Of a stretch of 15,815 bases of DNA, positions 8,458 through 15,377 are shown piece after piece; position 1 is the stretch's first letter; each line of letters begins with the position of its first letter. Below the pieces are notes generated by a model. The model was not told where the DNA came from, searched no databases, and worked only from the letters and a program-made list of their open reading frames with translations. Origin of the DNA: CAZUMW01 sp964621615 (lineage in GTDB: Bacteria > Desulfobacterota > WTBG01 > CAIYCZ01 > CAIRTM01). The position numbers and the translations under genes are program-made. Where the stretch lies: assembly GCA_964621615.1 (NCBI GenBank), contig CAZUMW010000069.1, forward strand, positions 1 to 15,815. The letters are read 5' to 3'.

Positions 8458-9391
8458 TACAATCCGGCTACCGTTCAGATTAACCCGCACACTTTTGCTC
8501 TGTGTAACTCTGGTAGTCGCTGCTGAAGCTGCTGCACGCATCATGGTGTACACCGGTATGGTGAAAGAAACACCATCGGCAAAAAAGATGATCAGAGATA
8601 ATGTTTCAACTCTTCGTTCCCGTAAACCAGCAACATGGCTAATAGGTAACAGCACTCTTGAATTCGGCATAAACCATGTGCAGATTGAAAAACACTCTCA
8701 GTCAGGCAGTATCAAATTGTGTCACGGAAGTGCTACGGTTTCCGGTTCTTCGGCGATGCTCTCGTTCTATCTCCAATCAGTTTCTTACACTCCGAAAAAC
8801 GTTATTCTTTTTATTACAAAAGATGATATCAACCAAAACGGCTTGGGAGCACATATCTCAACCCTTTATCATGAGTATGCTTCATGGAGGAAACATTTTA
8901 AGATATATTCATATCTACGGGCCGTGCGGTTCAACCTATACCGAAAATATAAACATATGTGGGCAAGATTAATGATAGATAAACAGAATCGTTCACAATG
9001 GTTACAGGAGCACCCGGTTATTAATTATAATATTGATTCCAAAAAGATTACCAAAGATATGATGAAAAATTATGAAATCGACAGCTCATCTATTTCTTAT
9101 TTTTCCAAAATATGTAAAGACAATGGTATCGAAAATATTTTGCTTGTGCTGTTACCCATATCAGAAGAATATATCGCCTGGCACAACAAAACATATCCTT
9201 CATTGAAATATCAGCATATCAGTTTATATATTTCACGGCAGTGTAAAAAGGCTCATATTCATTTTATTGATCTTGGCTCCCCTCCTGCAAATGATGATTT
9301 TTTTAATGATTACTTTCACCTCAACGAAAAAGGGGCAGAAAAAATAACGAAAAAACTGTTAAAAATGATACTTCGTGGGTATAAACCATAA
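8423..9391 (+). CDS. SGNH-fold membrane-anchored protein, probable O-acyltransferase partner of the MBOAT protein
   Basis: This 322-residue protein has a short basic N-terminus, one signal-anchor helix (about 21-45) and a periplasmic domain. Block I appears as TWLIGNSTLEFGIN with Ser77 as the probable nucleophile. Block V appears near the C-terminus as DYFHLNEKGAEK, giving the Asp296/His299 pair of the SGNH catalytic triad. This is the layout of AlgJ/AlgX-, PatB- or DltD-like partners, which take the acyl group from MBOAT proteins and place it on the polysaccharide. The gene overlaps the end of the MBOAT gene by about 35 nt, so translational coupling is likely. Two starts are possible, GTG at 8423 or ATG at 8426, and neither has a clear ribosome binding site. 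Sequence outside the two blocks is not recognisable to a named subfamily. Confidence 0.82.
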   Translation: MMKPRLSIFSFSTIRLPFRLTRTLLLCVTLVVAAEAAARIMVYTGMVKETPSAKKMIRDNVSTLRSRKPATWLIGNSTLEFGINHVQIEKHSQSGSIKLCHGSATVSGSSAMLSFYLQSVSYTPKNVILFITKDDINQNGLGAHISTLYHEYASWRKHFKIYSYLRAVRFNLYRKYKHMWARLMIDKQNRSQWLQEHPVINYNIDSKKITKDMMKNYEIDSSSISYFSKICKDNGIENILLVLLPISEEYIAWHNKTYPSLKYQHISLYISRQCKKAHIHFIDLGSPPANDDFFNDYFHLNEKGAEKITKKLLKMILRGYKP

Positions 9392-9405
9392 AATATCGAT
9401 ATCAT

Positions 9406-9570
9406 TCATCCTCTTACAAATGCCATACCCATTAAGGGCGCTGATGTATTATCAGCTATGTCTCTTTGAGGAATCTTCACTGTTTTTGCTTTTTTCTTAA
9501 ATGCGTGTATCACACAGTTTTTCTCCTTTCGAGCAATCGCAATGGCTGCGAATAGAATCTTCTCGGACAT
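9406..9570 (-). pseudogene. Remnant of a RelE/HigB-type (Gp49-like) toxin gene, C-terminal part only
   Basis: The minus strand encodes about 54 residues from an ATG at 9570. They contain ILFAAIAIARKEKNCVIHAF followed by KKKAKTVKIPQRDIAD. The combination of a hydrophobic strand, then VIHAFKKKxKT and a PxRDI-type end, resembles the C-terminal third of the HigB/Gp49-like branch of the RelE/ParE toxins (pattern hxHxFxKKxxKTPxxEI). The N-terminal two thirds are missing because the frame runs into the end of the GT-C gene at 9597. The last 15 residues (NTSAPLMGMAFVRG) do not fit the family. No antitoxin gene follows. It is therefore best read as debris from a lost toxin-antitoxin module. An unrelated short ORF is possible, since the call rests on about 35 residues. 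Confidence 0.45.
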
Positions 9571-9596
9571 CTGAGAACAAAAATTATAACCAACTG

Positions 9597-11411
9597 TTAC
9601 TGATCGTCGCCGAAAAAGAAAAGCTTGCACATACTTTCATAGGTTAAAAAGCCAAGTGCGCGACCGACAGCGGGATCGTAAAAATCGGTTCTATAGACTG
9701 TAACGGATTTGAATTGTCTTTGTTGAACAGTACCGCCATGCTTAATTCGCGCTGAGATCTGTCGGGGGGATTCCATGAACAGTCCGTATTTTTCCATGAT
9801 ATAAAAATAGCGTTGTCTGTTTGCGGTAGTGGTTTTTTCCGGCGTGGGCAGAGACTGCTTATGGTGGGCTGCAGCTGTTTCCAAGGCAACCATGCGCCAT
9901 CCCAGCAGTCCCTGAATGCCCCCGACGATATTAGTCAGCGAGCTTGTGTCAAGCACAAGAATGATACACGGATCGGCACTGTTTTCGTATATATATGCCA
10001 TAACCTGTTTTTTTAGCCCAATGTTTGAAAAATATAAGTTTCGCCCGCCGGTTTTCTTTACGTGCAGGGAGAAGTACACAGTCATGGCTATAGTGAAGGA
10101 CACAACCATGCTCAGCAGCACTAATCGTGTTGCCGTCAGGGAGGATTGCTTCCTTTTGCCATGTGCCGATTTTCCAACCAGCAACCGGCTGATGCCCAAA
10201 AACGGTGCCGGGAACATGAACAGCATGTACGGCCAGTAAAAATCCCATTCTGTCTGTATAACTGCAGGGAGAAGCAGAAGAACAGCAGCGGGAAACGCAT
10301 TTGCCATCCAGACAATTTTCTCCCCGTCAGACAGGGCATGGTAATTTTTTAGAGATTTGAGCATATACAGAATCCACAACAGCGCCTCAGCTGAAAGAGT
10401 AGTCCCAAACACAAGCGCTTTCCAGCCTGCTCCTGTATCTACTCCCGTCACCTTTGCGAGCCAGGCGCTGTTTGCGGCCAGAACCTCGAAATACTTTATA
10501 ATAAGCCCCGGCATATCATTCCCTGGGAAAAGCATCCACAGAACAAAGAATGTTCCAAGCGCTGCTATTACCAGGAACAGAACCAGCGGGTACTCGACCT
10601 TTCTAGCATCTATCCATGCGGGAATAGCCATAATGGCTTTTCGCAGCGCCAGAAAAAACAGGACCACCAGCACATAGGCACACAAGACTTGAGCTGCTTT
10701 TCCGGTACTGACAAAGTAGTATACGAGATGAATCGGGGAACAGAGTAGCACTGATATAGAAACAAGATACTGTCGCAATGTGATCCGCGAAAGCACGTTT
10801 TTGAAAAGCAGCGCGCTAAACAGTACCGGGCCGAGAAACACGGCGGTCGGGTGCAGATGCATAGCAAGCGCCCAGCAGGCGCAGGCTAGCGTAAGGTGCC
10901 ACCATCGTCCCTGTCCGGTGGTAAACTTTACAAGACAGTACAGCATGCCGGCGCTGAAAAAGGGCAGACATGTGACCTGCCAGGTTCGCGGTGCAATAAA
11001 AACGAAAAAAGAAGGCGAGAAGAAAAAAAGCAGTGATGCGGCATACCCCCACTGCGGGTTTTCCAATGCCCTCCCTAGTCGGATAATGATCCACTGCGTG
11101 CAGACATTGAGAAGTAGAACTCCGGCAATGACTAAATAAATGTCCGCGTGTATCATGTAGAAACAGGCGTAGATGTAGGCACCTAAAGGGCTGTGTATAC
11201 CAACGCCTCGTGAGGACGGGCACCCGGCAAAAAATTGTTTCCCGTCCGCAATCTGGGATGCTGCCCACACCCAAAGACCGTCATCGTGGAGAAACGGAGC
11301 ATTTTCGATGCACAGCAACGCGAGTACGCAATACAGTATCAGGACGGCGACATCGCGGATGCAGAGCCCAGCCGAAACAGGAATATAGATGTGCATGAGG
11401 TACTTTTTCAA
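9597..11411 (-). CDS. GT-C glycosyltransferase of the PMT/ArnT-like (GT39/GT83) type
   Basis: This protein of about 604 residues has ten or more hydrophobic helices in residues 18-460 and a C-terminal soluble part of about 140 residues. The first external loop contains NAPFLHDDGLWVWAASQIADG, with the acidic pair Asp43/Asp44 in the position used by GT-C enzymes to bind a polyprenyl-phospho-sugar. It is followed by GVGIHSPLGAYIYACF and, further on, APRTWQVTCLPFFSAG and AMHLHPTAVFLGP, which fit the PMT_2 domain. It would transfer a sugar on the periplasmic side, and the GT2 gene at the head of the operon could supply the lipid-linked donor. The start is a TTG at 11411, one nt after the TAA of the radical SAM gene; an ATG at 11396 would shorten it by five residues. 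It is the last gene of the operon. Confidence 0.85.
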   Translation of the reverse strand: MKKYLMHIYIPVSAGLCIRDVAVLILYCVLALLCIENAPFLHDDGLWVWAASQIADGKQFFAGCPSSRGVGIHSPLGAYIYACFYMIHADIYLVIAGVLLLNVCTQWIIIRLGRALENPQWGYAASLLFFFSPSFFVFIAPRTWQVTCLPFFSAGMLYCLVKFTTGQGRWWHLTLACACWALAMHLHPTAVFLGPVLFSALLFKNVLSRITLRQYLVSISVLLCSPIHLVYYFVSTGKAAQVLCAYVLVVLFFLALRKAIMAIPAWIDARKVEYPLVLFLVIAALGTFFVLWMLFPGNDMPGLIIKYFEVLAANSAWLAKVTGVDTGAGWKALVFGTTLSAEALLWILYMLKSLKNYHALSDGEKIVWMANAFPAAVLLLLPAVIQTEWDFYWPYMLFMFPAPFLGISRLLVGKSAHGKRKQSSLTATRLVLLSMVVSFTIAMTVYFSLHVKKTGGRNLYFSNIGLKKQVMAYIYENSADPCIILVLDTSSLTNIVGGIQGLLGWRMVALETAAAHHKQSLPTPEKTTTANRQRYFYIMEKYGLFMESPRQISARIKHGGTVQQRQFKSVTVYRTDFYDPAVGRALGFLTYESMCKLFFFGDDQ

Positions 11412-11412
11412 C

Positions 11413-12789
11413 TTAAAACCGTTTGAGGCGCTTCAGCATTTTTCTGACAGCACACAGCGTCCTGATCGTTTTGAGCAGCCGCCGGTGGGAAAAATAAAAA
11501 ACCAGATATGCTCTGCGCTTCAGCCGCTCTATTTCGTCAGGGGAACATTCGCCAGTTGAGCGGTAGACCGAGGTTTTGTAATAGTCGAACTCGGTGACGT
11601 CCTTGTCGATGAGCTCCCTGCTTTTATTGTAGAGCGTTGTCTGGGGAAGCGGGGTTGTAATCGAGAACGCAGCCTCATCGATATCCAGAGCGGTTGTGAA
11701 TCTGATCGTCTCAAGTATTTCCGCTCTGGTTTCCGTGGGGGCGCCGAGCATGACATACCCCTGTATTTTGATGCCCAGGGAACTGATGAGCGAAACCGCG
11801 CTGCAGACCTGCTCGATGGTAATATCCTTGGTGTATATTTCATCGAGCACTCTTTGTGAGCCGGACTCTATACCGATTCCGACCTTGCGTAGCCCGGCGT
11901 CATACATGTGCCGGATCATGTCGTATTCAACCAGATTCGCCCGGACATTACAGAACCACTGCATTTTGAGGCCGCTTTTGATCAGTGCGTCGCAGAAATC
12001 ATGGACCCATTGCTTTCTGATGATAAAGGTGTCGTCTTCAAACATAAATGAGTCGATCCGGTACCGGCTTTTCAGCTCTGCGAGCTCTGCGATTATGTTC
12101 TCAGGGGAGCGGATGCGGACTTTTTTCCCGAAGATTCTGTTGAGAGTCGGCTGGCAGTAGCTGCAGCGGTAGTGGCAGCCCCGCGAGGCCAGAATCCCCA
12201 GACAGCGCAGGCTTGGGTCAACCGAGTCCATGCCGGCATTGTTTGCAATGTACTGCTCAACCGGAAACAGGTCACGCTCCGGAAAGGGGATGCTATCCAG
12301 ATCCAGGCAGAACGGCCGGGGCGGATTCTTAACGATGCGGCCATTGTCTTTATACCATATCCCGGGGATGCCGGTGAAATCACCCTTTTTCTGAACGATC
12401 TCAACGGCGGTCTGCTCTCCTTCTGCCAGCACAACAGCATCCACCTGCGGTTGGGCCAGGGTTTCCGACGGCATGACGGTCGGATGCGGCCCGCCGAACA
12501 CGATCCTGGTGTGCGGAGAGTTTTCTTTTATGAAGGCGGCGATTGCAAGCGACTCCTTAATCATGGTGGTCATGACCGAAAACCCCACCAGGTCATAGGC
12601 GCTTCGGCCGAGGGCCTTCTCGATTTTCTTCATGGGCGCATCAAAAAAGGTCGTATCCACAACGTTGAGGCAGGCATCGGGGCACCGGCTTTTGATGCAT
12701 GCGGCAATATACCCCAGACCCAGGGGCATGTCGCCGCTCGGGTATTTGAAGCGTGGGAATACAAGTGCAATCTTCATTGGCTGATGCAC
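11413..12789 (-). CDS. Cobalamin-binding radical SAM protein
   Basis: This 458-residue protein has an N-terminal B12-binding-type Rossmann domain (about 5-140), with SVMTTMIKES, VFGGPHPTVMPSETLA and LAEGEQ. It is followed by a radical SAM domain whose SRGCHYRCSYCQPTLN holds the CxxxCxxC cluster ligands Cys205, Cys209 and Cys212. Later blocks FMFEDDTF, VGIGIESGSQRVLDEI and GYVMLGAPTET are normal for this class. The DxHxxG signature for base-off cobalamin is not evident (DTTFFDAP is found near that region), so binding of cobalamin may be different or absent. Class B enzymes of this kind perform C-, P- or other difficult methylations and rearrangements. Here the enzyme may act on a sugar or on a lipid carrier, since it is encoded between a methyltransferase and a GT-C enzyme; the substrate cannot be inferred. 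The annotated start is a GTG; an ATG four codons later (12777, MKIALVFP) is an equally good choice. Confidence 0.9.
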   Translation of the reverse strand: MHQPMKIALVFPRFKYPSGDMPLGLGYIAACIKSRCPDACLNVVDTTFFDAPMKKIEKALGRSAYDLVGFSVMTTMIKESLAIAAFIKENSPHTRIVFGGPHPTVMPSETLAQPQVDAVVLAEGEQTAVEIVQKKGDFTGIPGIWYKDNGRIVKNPPRPFCLDLDSIPFPERDLFPVEQYIANNAGMDSVDPSLRCLGILASRGCHYRCSYCQPTLNRIFGKKVRIRSPENIIAELAELKSRYRIDSFMFEDDTFIIRKQWVHDFCDALIKSGLKMQWFCNVRANLVEYDMIRHMYDAGLRKVGIGIESGSQRVLDEIYTKDITIEQVCSAVSLISSLGIKIQGYVMLGAPTETRAEILETIRFTTALDIDEAAFSITTPLPQTTLYNKSRELIDKDVTEFDYYKTSVYRSTGECSPDEIERLKRRAYLVFYFSHRRLLKTIRTLCAVRKMLKRLKRF

Positions 12790-12820
12790 GAAATTGTTGT
12801 CCAGCAGGCGCTGGCTGCGG

Positions 12821-13546
12821 TTACTGTTTCACGGCGAGCGAGAAAACCGTCATTCCAGCAAGCCGGTTAAACGGAAATATCACAAGCTCGGCCCGGTTGA
12901 TCGCTGTCAGTATGGCATTTATCGCTCTAGTATGGGGCCGGAGGTTGGTTTCCGGGGTGACATCGCCCCCCCCCAGCGCAAGCCGTATCCTGGTTATCAG
13001 TCGTATCATGGCGATTGGGGGAAATAGCATCAGAAAATAGTATCTGCTTTTGAGCACCCGCAATCCAGCGGCTGTCAGGCACTGCTCAAGGGTTGCAATA
13101 GTGTAGCGCCGGTAGTGGTTGAGAAACAGGTCGTGCCCGGAGAAAAGAAACTGAAATGCCGGCACGGTCACCACAATATGCGCCCCCGGATTGAGTTTGT
13201 CCGCATACTGTTTTATAAACTGCACGTCATCTGCAGTATGCTCAAGGACGTCCAGAAAAAGCACTAAATCGGCATCGGAGCGGGTAATCTCCTGTTGGAA
13301 ATACAGGGGTTTACCTGCGTAATGCTCTGCCCGGTTCCGTGTGTACCCAATATCGCAGCACACGGCTGACGCCGCACCGGTTCTATCCAGCAGCAGCTTT
13401 GAGAAAATGCCTGATCCGGCACCCACGTCAAGCACATATGAAAATGCAATACCGTGAATGAACTGAAGGAGCGCATAGCCTTTTGAGATATAATACCAGT
13501 GTTTTGATGCATCGCTTCCAAGAATTGTTTCTTCTTTTAAATCCAT
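12821..13546 (-). CDS. SAM-dependent methyltransferase with a coding-region G9 tract
   Basis: This class I methyltransferase has 241 residues from the ATG at 13546. Motif I is YVLDVGAGSGIFSKLL (residues 38-52), the acidic segment is CCDIGY, the post-motif is DLVLFLDVLEHTADD (93-107), and the C-terminal part carries VPAFQFLFSGHD and NHYRRYT, usual for methyltransferases found beside GtrB-type glycosyltransferases. The open frame continues upstream to 13660, but the ATG at 13546 is the better start because it lies one nt after the TAA of the GT2 gene (TAATATG), which suggests termination-reinitiation. A run of nine G on the coding strand spans codons 191-194 (LGGGDV). Gain or loss of one G leads to a stop within about 20 codons, removing the last 45 residues or so. 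The acceptor is unknown; a sugar or lipid-linked intermediate is likely from the context. Confidence 0.88.
   Translation of the reverse strand: MDLKEETILGSDASKHWYYISKGYALLQFIHGIAFSYVLDVGAGSGIFSKLLLDRTGAASAVCCDIGYTRNRAEHYAGKPLYFQQEITRSDADLVLFLDVLEHTADDVQFIKQYADKLNPGAHIVVTVPAFQFLFSGHDLFLNHYRRYTIATLEQCLTAAGLRVLKSRYYFLMLFPPIAMIRLITRIRLALGGGDVTPETNLRPHTRAINAILTAINRAELVIFPFNRLAGMTVFSLAVKQ
12966..12974 (-). repeat. G9 homopolymer inside the methyltransferase coding sequence
   Basis: The plus strand shows nine consecutive C, read as G on the coding strand in ctg-ggg-ggg-ggc. With ten G the frame becomes GGGGRCHPGNQPPAPY then stop. With eight G it also reaches a stop within 20 codons. A run of nine can arise by chance in a window of this size, but its place in a gene of the same class as the one with the 12-bp tract makes it notable as a possible slippage site. 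Confidence 0.7.
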
Positions 13547-13547
13547 A

Positions 13548-14549
13548 TTATCTGCTATCGGCGGTATCGGCAGGATTCCGGCGCCGGAGCCCCCACAGAC
13601 CGTCGGCGAGATAATGCGGCCGCCCTTTAACCTCCTTGAAAATTCTGCCGATGTATTCACCGAGAATGCCGAGGTTGATGATAATCATGCCGTTTAGAAA
13701 AAGAATTACCACCATAAGTGAATAATAGCCCGGAACGTCTATGCCCTTCACAAACACTTTTATAATAAGGAATAGAGCGAATACGAGAGCTGACAGAGAA
13801 ATTGCAAACCCCACATACGACCACATTCTGACCGGAATGCTTGAAAAAGAGAAAATGCCGTCCAGGGCAAAGCCCCACAGCCTTCTGTAGTTCCATTTGG
13901 TTGCGCCGGCGCAGCGAGGATTACGGTCATAGAGCAGCATGGTCTGCTTGAAACCCACCCAAGGAAAGAGTCCTTTCATGAATCTGCAGTTTTCGGGAAG
14001 CAGCCGAAGCGCGTCGATGACCTTCCTGTCCATCAGGCGGAAATCACCGGTGTTATGCGGAATAGGTATTTCAGACAGTTTGTTCATAACATAATAAAAA
14101 AACCAGGCTGTTATTCTCTTTGCTGGACTTTCCCCCTTGCGAATGCGGCGCTTTCCATAGACAACGTCAAATCCTTCCTGCCACTTTGCAACAAACCGGC
14201 CTATCAGTTCGGGCGGGTCCTGCAGATCCGCATCCATGGGAATGACCGCATCTCCATCGCAGTAGTCGGTGCCTGCCGTAATCGCCGACTCTTTGCCGAA
14301 GTTGCGGCTCAGGTTGATGATTTTTATTCGGGGATTGCGTGCATGGTGTTCCAGCAGAAGCTCAAGCGTTCTGTCGGAGCTGCCGTCATTGATGCAGACG
14401 ATTTCATAGTTGGGAGTTACCTTCAGGACTTCAGGAATGAGGGTTTCAAAGAAGCGCCCGATCGCGTCCTCTTCATTATACATGGGGACGAGAATGGAAA
14501 GTGTGAAGCTGCTGCTCTCAGGCTTGTTGGAATGCTTAGCTATGGGCAC
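13548..14549 (-). CDS. GtrB/DPM1-type family 2 glycosyltransferase (polyprenyl-phosphate sugar transferase)
   Basis: This 333-residue protein begins with a GT-A domain (about 15-230): LSILVPMYNEEDAI, IVCINDGSSDRT, NLSRNFGKESAITAGTDY and the metal-binding DxD in VIPMDADLQDPPELI (Asp106, Asp108). The segment HNTGDFRLMDRKVIDAL and the end block GEYIGRIFKEVKGRPHY are characteristic of the GtrB/ArnC/PglI branch. Two C-terminal helices (about 243-267 and 276-300) anchor it. Relatives transfer glucose or another sugar from a nucleotide donor to undecaprenyl phosphate on the cytoplasmic side, giving the donor for GT-C enzymes. Two such GT-C enzymes are encoded in this window. The start is a GTG at 14549 with AGGGGG about 10 nt upstream. 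It is the first gene of the four-gene operon behind the promoter at 14672-14700. Confidence 0.93.
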   Translation of the reverse strand: MPIAKHSNKPESSSFTLSILVPMYNEEDAIGRFFETLIPEVLKVTPNYEIVCINDGSSDRTLELLLEHHARNPRIKIINLSRNFGKESAITAGTDYCDGDAVIPMDADLQDPPELIGRFVAKWQEGFDVVYGKRRIRKGESPAKRITAWFFYYVMNKLSEIPIPHNTGDFRLMDRKVIDALRLLPENCRFMKGLFPWVGFKQTMLLYDRNPRCAGATKWNYRRLWGFALDGIFSFSSIPVRMWSYVGFAISLSALVFALFLIIKVFVKGIDVPGYYSLMVVILFLNGMIIINLGILGEYIGRIFKEVKGRPHYLADGLWGLRRRNPADTADSR

Positions 14550-14671
14550 AGAGCCAAAACCCCCTGCAGTTATGAGTGGTCAAGGAGCCTGCGTTTGAAT
14601 GTATCCTGAGACTGATTGTTTCTTGAATATAAAAAAAACATTCGGCAGTACAGTATGGTAATTAATTTTAT

Positions 14672-14700
14672 ATAATACGTAAAAACTGTTGCATCGTCAA
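14672..14700 (-). promoter_or_regulatory. Strong sigma70-type promoter of the GT2-methyltransferase-radical SAM-GT-C operon
   Basis: The minus strand reads TTGACG (14700-14695), a 17-nt spacer and TATTAT (14677-14672); each hexamer is one base from consensus. Transcription would begin near 14665, leaving a leader of about 115 nt before the GTG at 14549. The rest of the 189-nt gap shows no gene. This is the clearest promoter in the window. Confidence 0.65.
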
Positions 14701-14717
14701 CAAAAACCGTTCGTGGG

Positions 14718-14748
14718 CAGACATTGATACTGAAGCAATCAGTGTTTG
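14718..14748 (-). terminator. Imperfect stem-loop at the end of the upstream methyltransferase gene
   Basis: An 11-bp inverted repeat (14718-14728 with 14738-14748, loop of 9 nt) overlaps the TGA of the methyltransferase. As plus-strand RNA it pairs fully with three G-U pairs; as minus-strand RNA it has two mismatches. A TTTTT lies about 10 nt downstream on the minus strand, not directly after the stem, so termination would be inefficient. Confidence 0.25.
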
Positions 14749-15377
14749 GCTGCACGGATGATGAGGTGGGTGGTAGGGACTCTGATGGTGTCGTTGAGAA
14801 CAGTGGTTTCATACCGGATGAAGCGGGCGTTGAGCAGCGCTACATATCCTTGCACTGTTCTTACAAATTGTCCGCGGTCCCTGGAAATGATATATTTTGT
14901 CAACAGCGACTGACCGTCAATATACACCGGGTCAAGGGTGACCAGCGTGCCGCTTTTTTTTAAATAGTGTGATGCGGTCATGAACAGCGTGTCTGCATCG
15001 CTGTCATTGATGTGGTGCAGAATACCAAAAGCAATGACAAAATCAAACTGCTCATTGAACGATGTGTCAGAGAGGGGGGGGGGGGCGGAAACACCGGCAG
15101 TAAAAAACCGTCCACGGCCGGCATATTTTTCCCGGGCGTATTCGATATACCGCCTGTTGTAGTCATATCCCACATACTCCCGGATGCTTTCAGGAAAGTG
15201 CTCGATAATTTTACCTGATCCGCATCCGATGTCCAAAACGCTTGCCCCGGGAAACGGTCTGACAAACTCTTTCACAAAACGTTTCCTGCAGTTGTCCAGC
15301 CCGGTCAGATTCTGGAATGATTCGTATATGAACGGAAACTCGAGACAGCTTCTAAGACGTTCAAATATGTGCGACAT
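14739..15377 (-). CDS. SAM-dependent methyltransferase with a coding-region C12 tract (candidate phase-variable gene)
   Basis: This class I methyltransferase has 212 residues from the ATG at 15377 (MSHIFERLRSCLEFPFIYES). The conserved part starts with PGASVLDIGCGSGKIIEHFP (motif I, residues 44-62), YVGYDYNRRYIEYAREKY (68-85) and FDFVIAFGILHHINDSDA (111-128), followed by a C-terminal region of the usual length. The frame stays open for 97 more codons upstream (to 15668), but that part shows no methyltransferase homology, and the chosen start fits the family. The ribosome binding site is poor (GAGGAT directly before the ATG). Codons 98-102 (APPPL) are built from a run of 12 C on the coding strand. 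One extra C gives a TGA within three codons of the tract, and one fewer gives a stop about 30 codons later, so both variants lose the catalytic second half. In the sequence given, the gene is in the full-length phase. Confidence 0.87.
   Translation of the reverse strand: MSHIFERLRSCLEFPFIYESFQNLTGLDNCRKRFVKEFVRPFPGASVLDIGCGSGKIIEHFPESIREYVGYDYNRRYIEYAREKYAGRGRFFTAGVSAPPPLSDTSFNEQFDFVIAFGILHHINDSDADTLFMTASHYLKKSGTLVTLDPVYIDGQSLLTKYIISRDRGQFVRTVQGYVALLNARFIRYETTVLNDTIRVPTTHLIIRAAKH
15074..15085 (-). repeat. C12 (plus-strand G12) homopolymer inside the methyltransferase coding sequence
   Basis: Twelve consecutive G on the plus strand form gcc-ccc-ccc-ccc-ctc on the coding strand. It is the longest homopolymer of any base seen in the window, and a 12-base G or C run is expected by chance only about 0.002 times in a sequence of this length with equal base use. 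Its place in the middle of a surface-glycan methyltransferase is the typical form of a contingency-locus tract. Confidence 0.85.

Noticed and set aside
9392..9596. Search for an insertion sequence or attachment site at the junction with the toxin remnant
   Set aside because: No terminal inverted repeats, flanking direct repeats or transposase fragments were found; only the short palindrome ATATCGATAT after the SGNH gene is present.
12172..12870. Plus-strand ORF of 232 codons, the longest frame opposite the radical SAM gene
   Set aside because: It is antisense to a gene with clear radical SAM motifs and shows no recognisable domain; long antisense frames are usual in G+C-rich coding DNA.
14570..14812. 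Minus-strand ORF of 80 codons between the GT2 and the upstream methyltransferase
   Set aside because: It runs across the strong promoter and the end of the methyltransferase gene in another frame and has low-complexity composition; it is a shadow frame.
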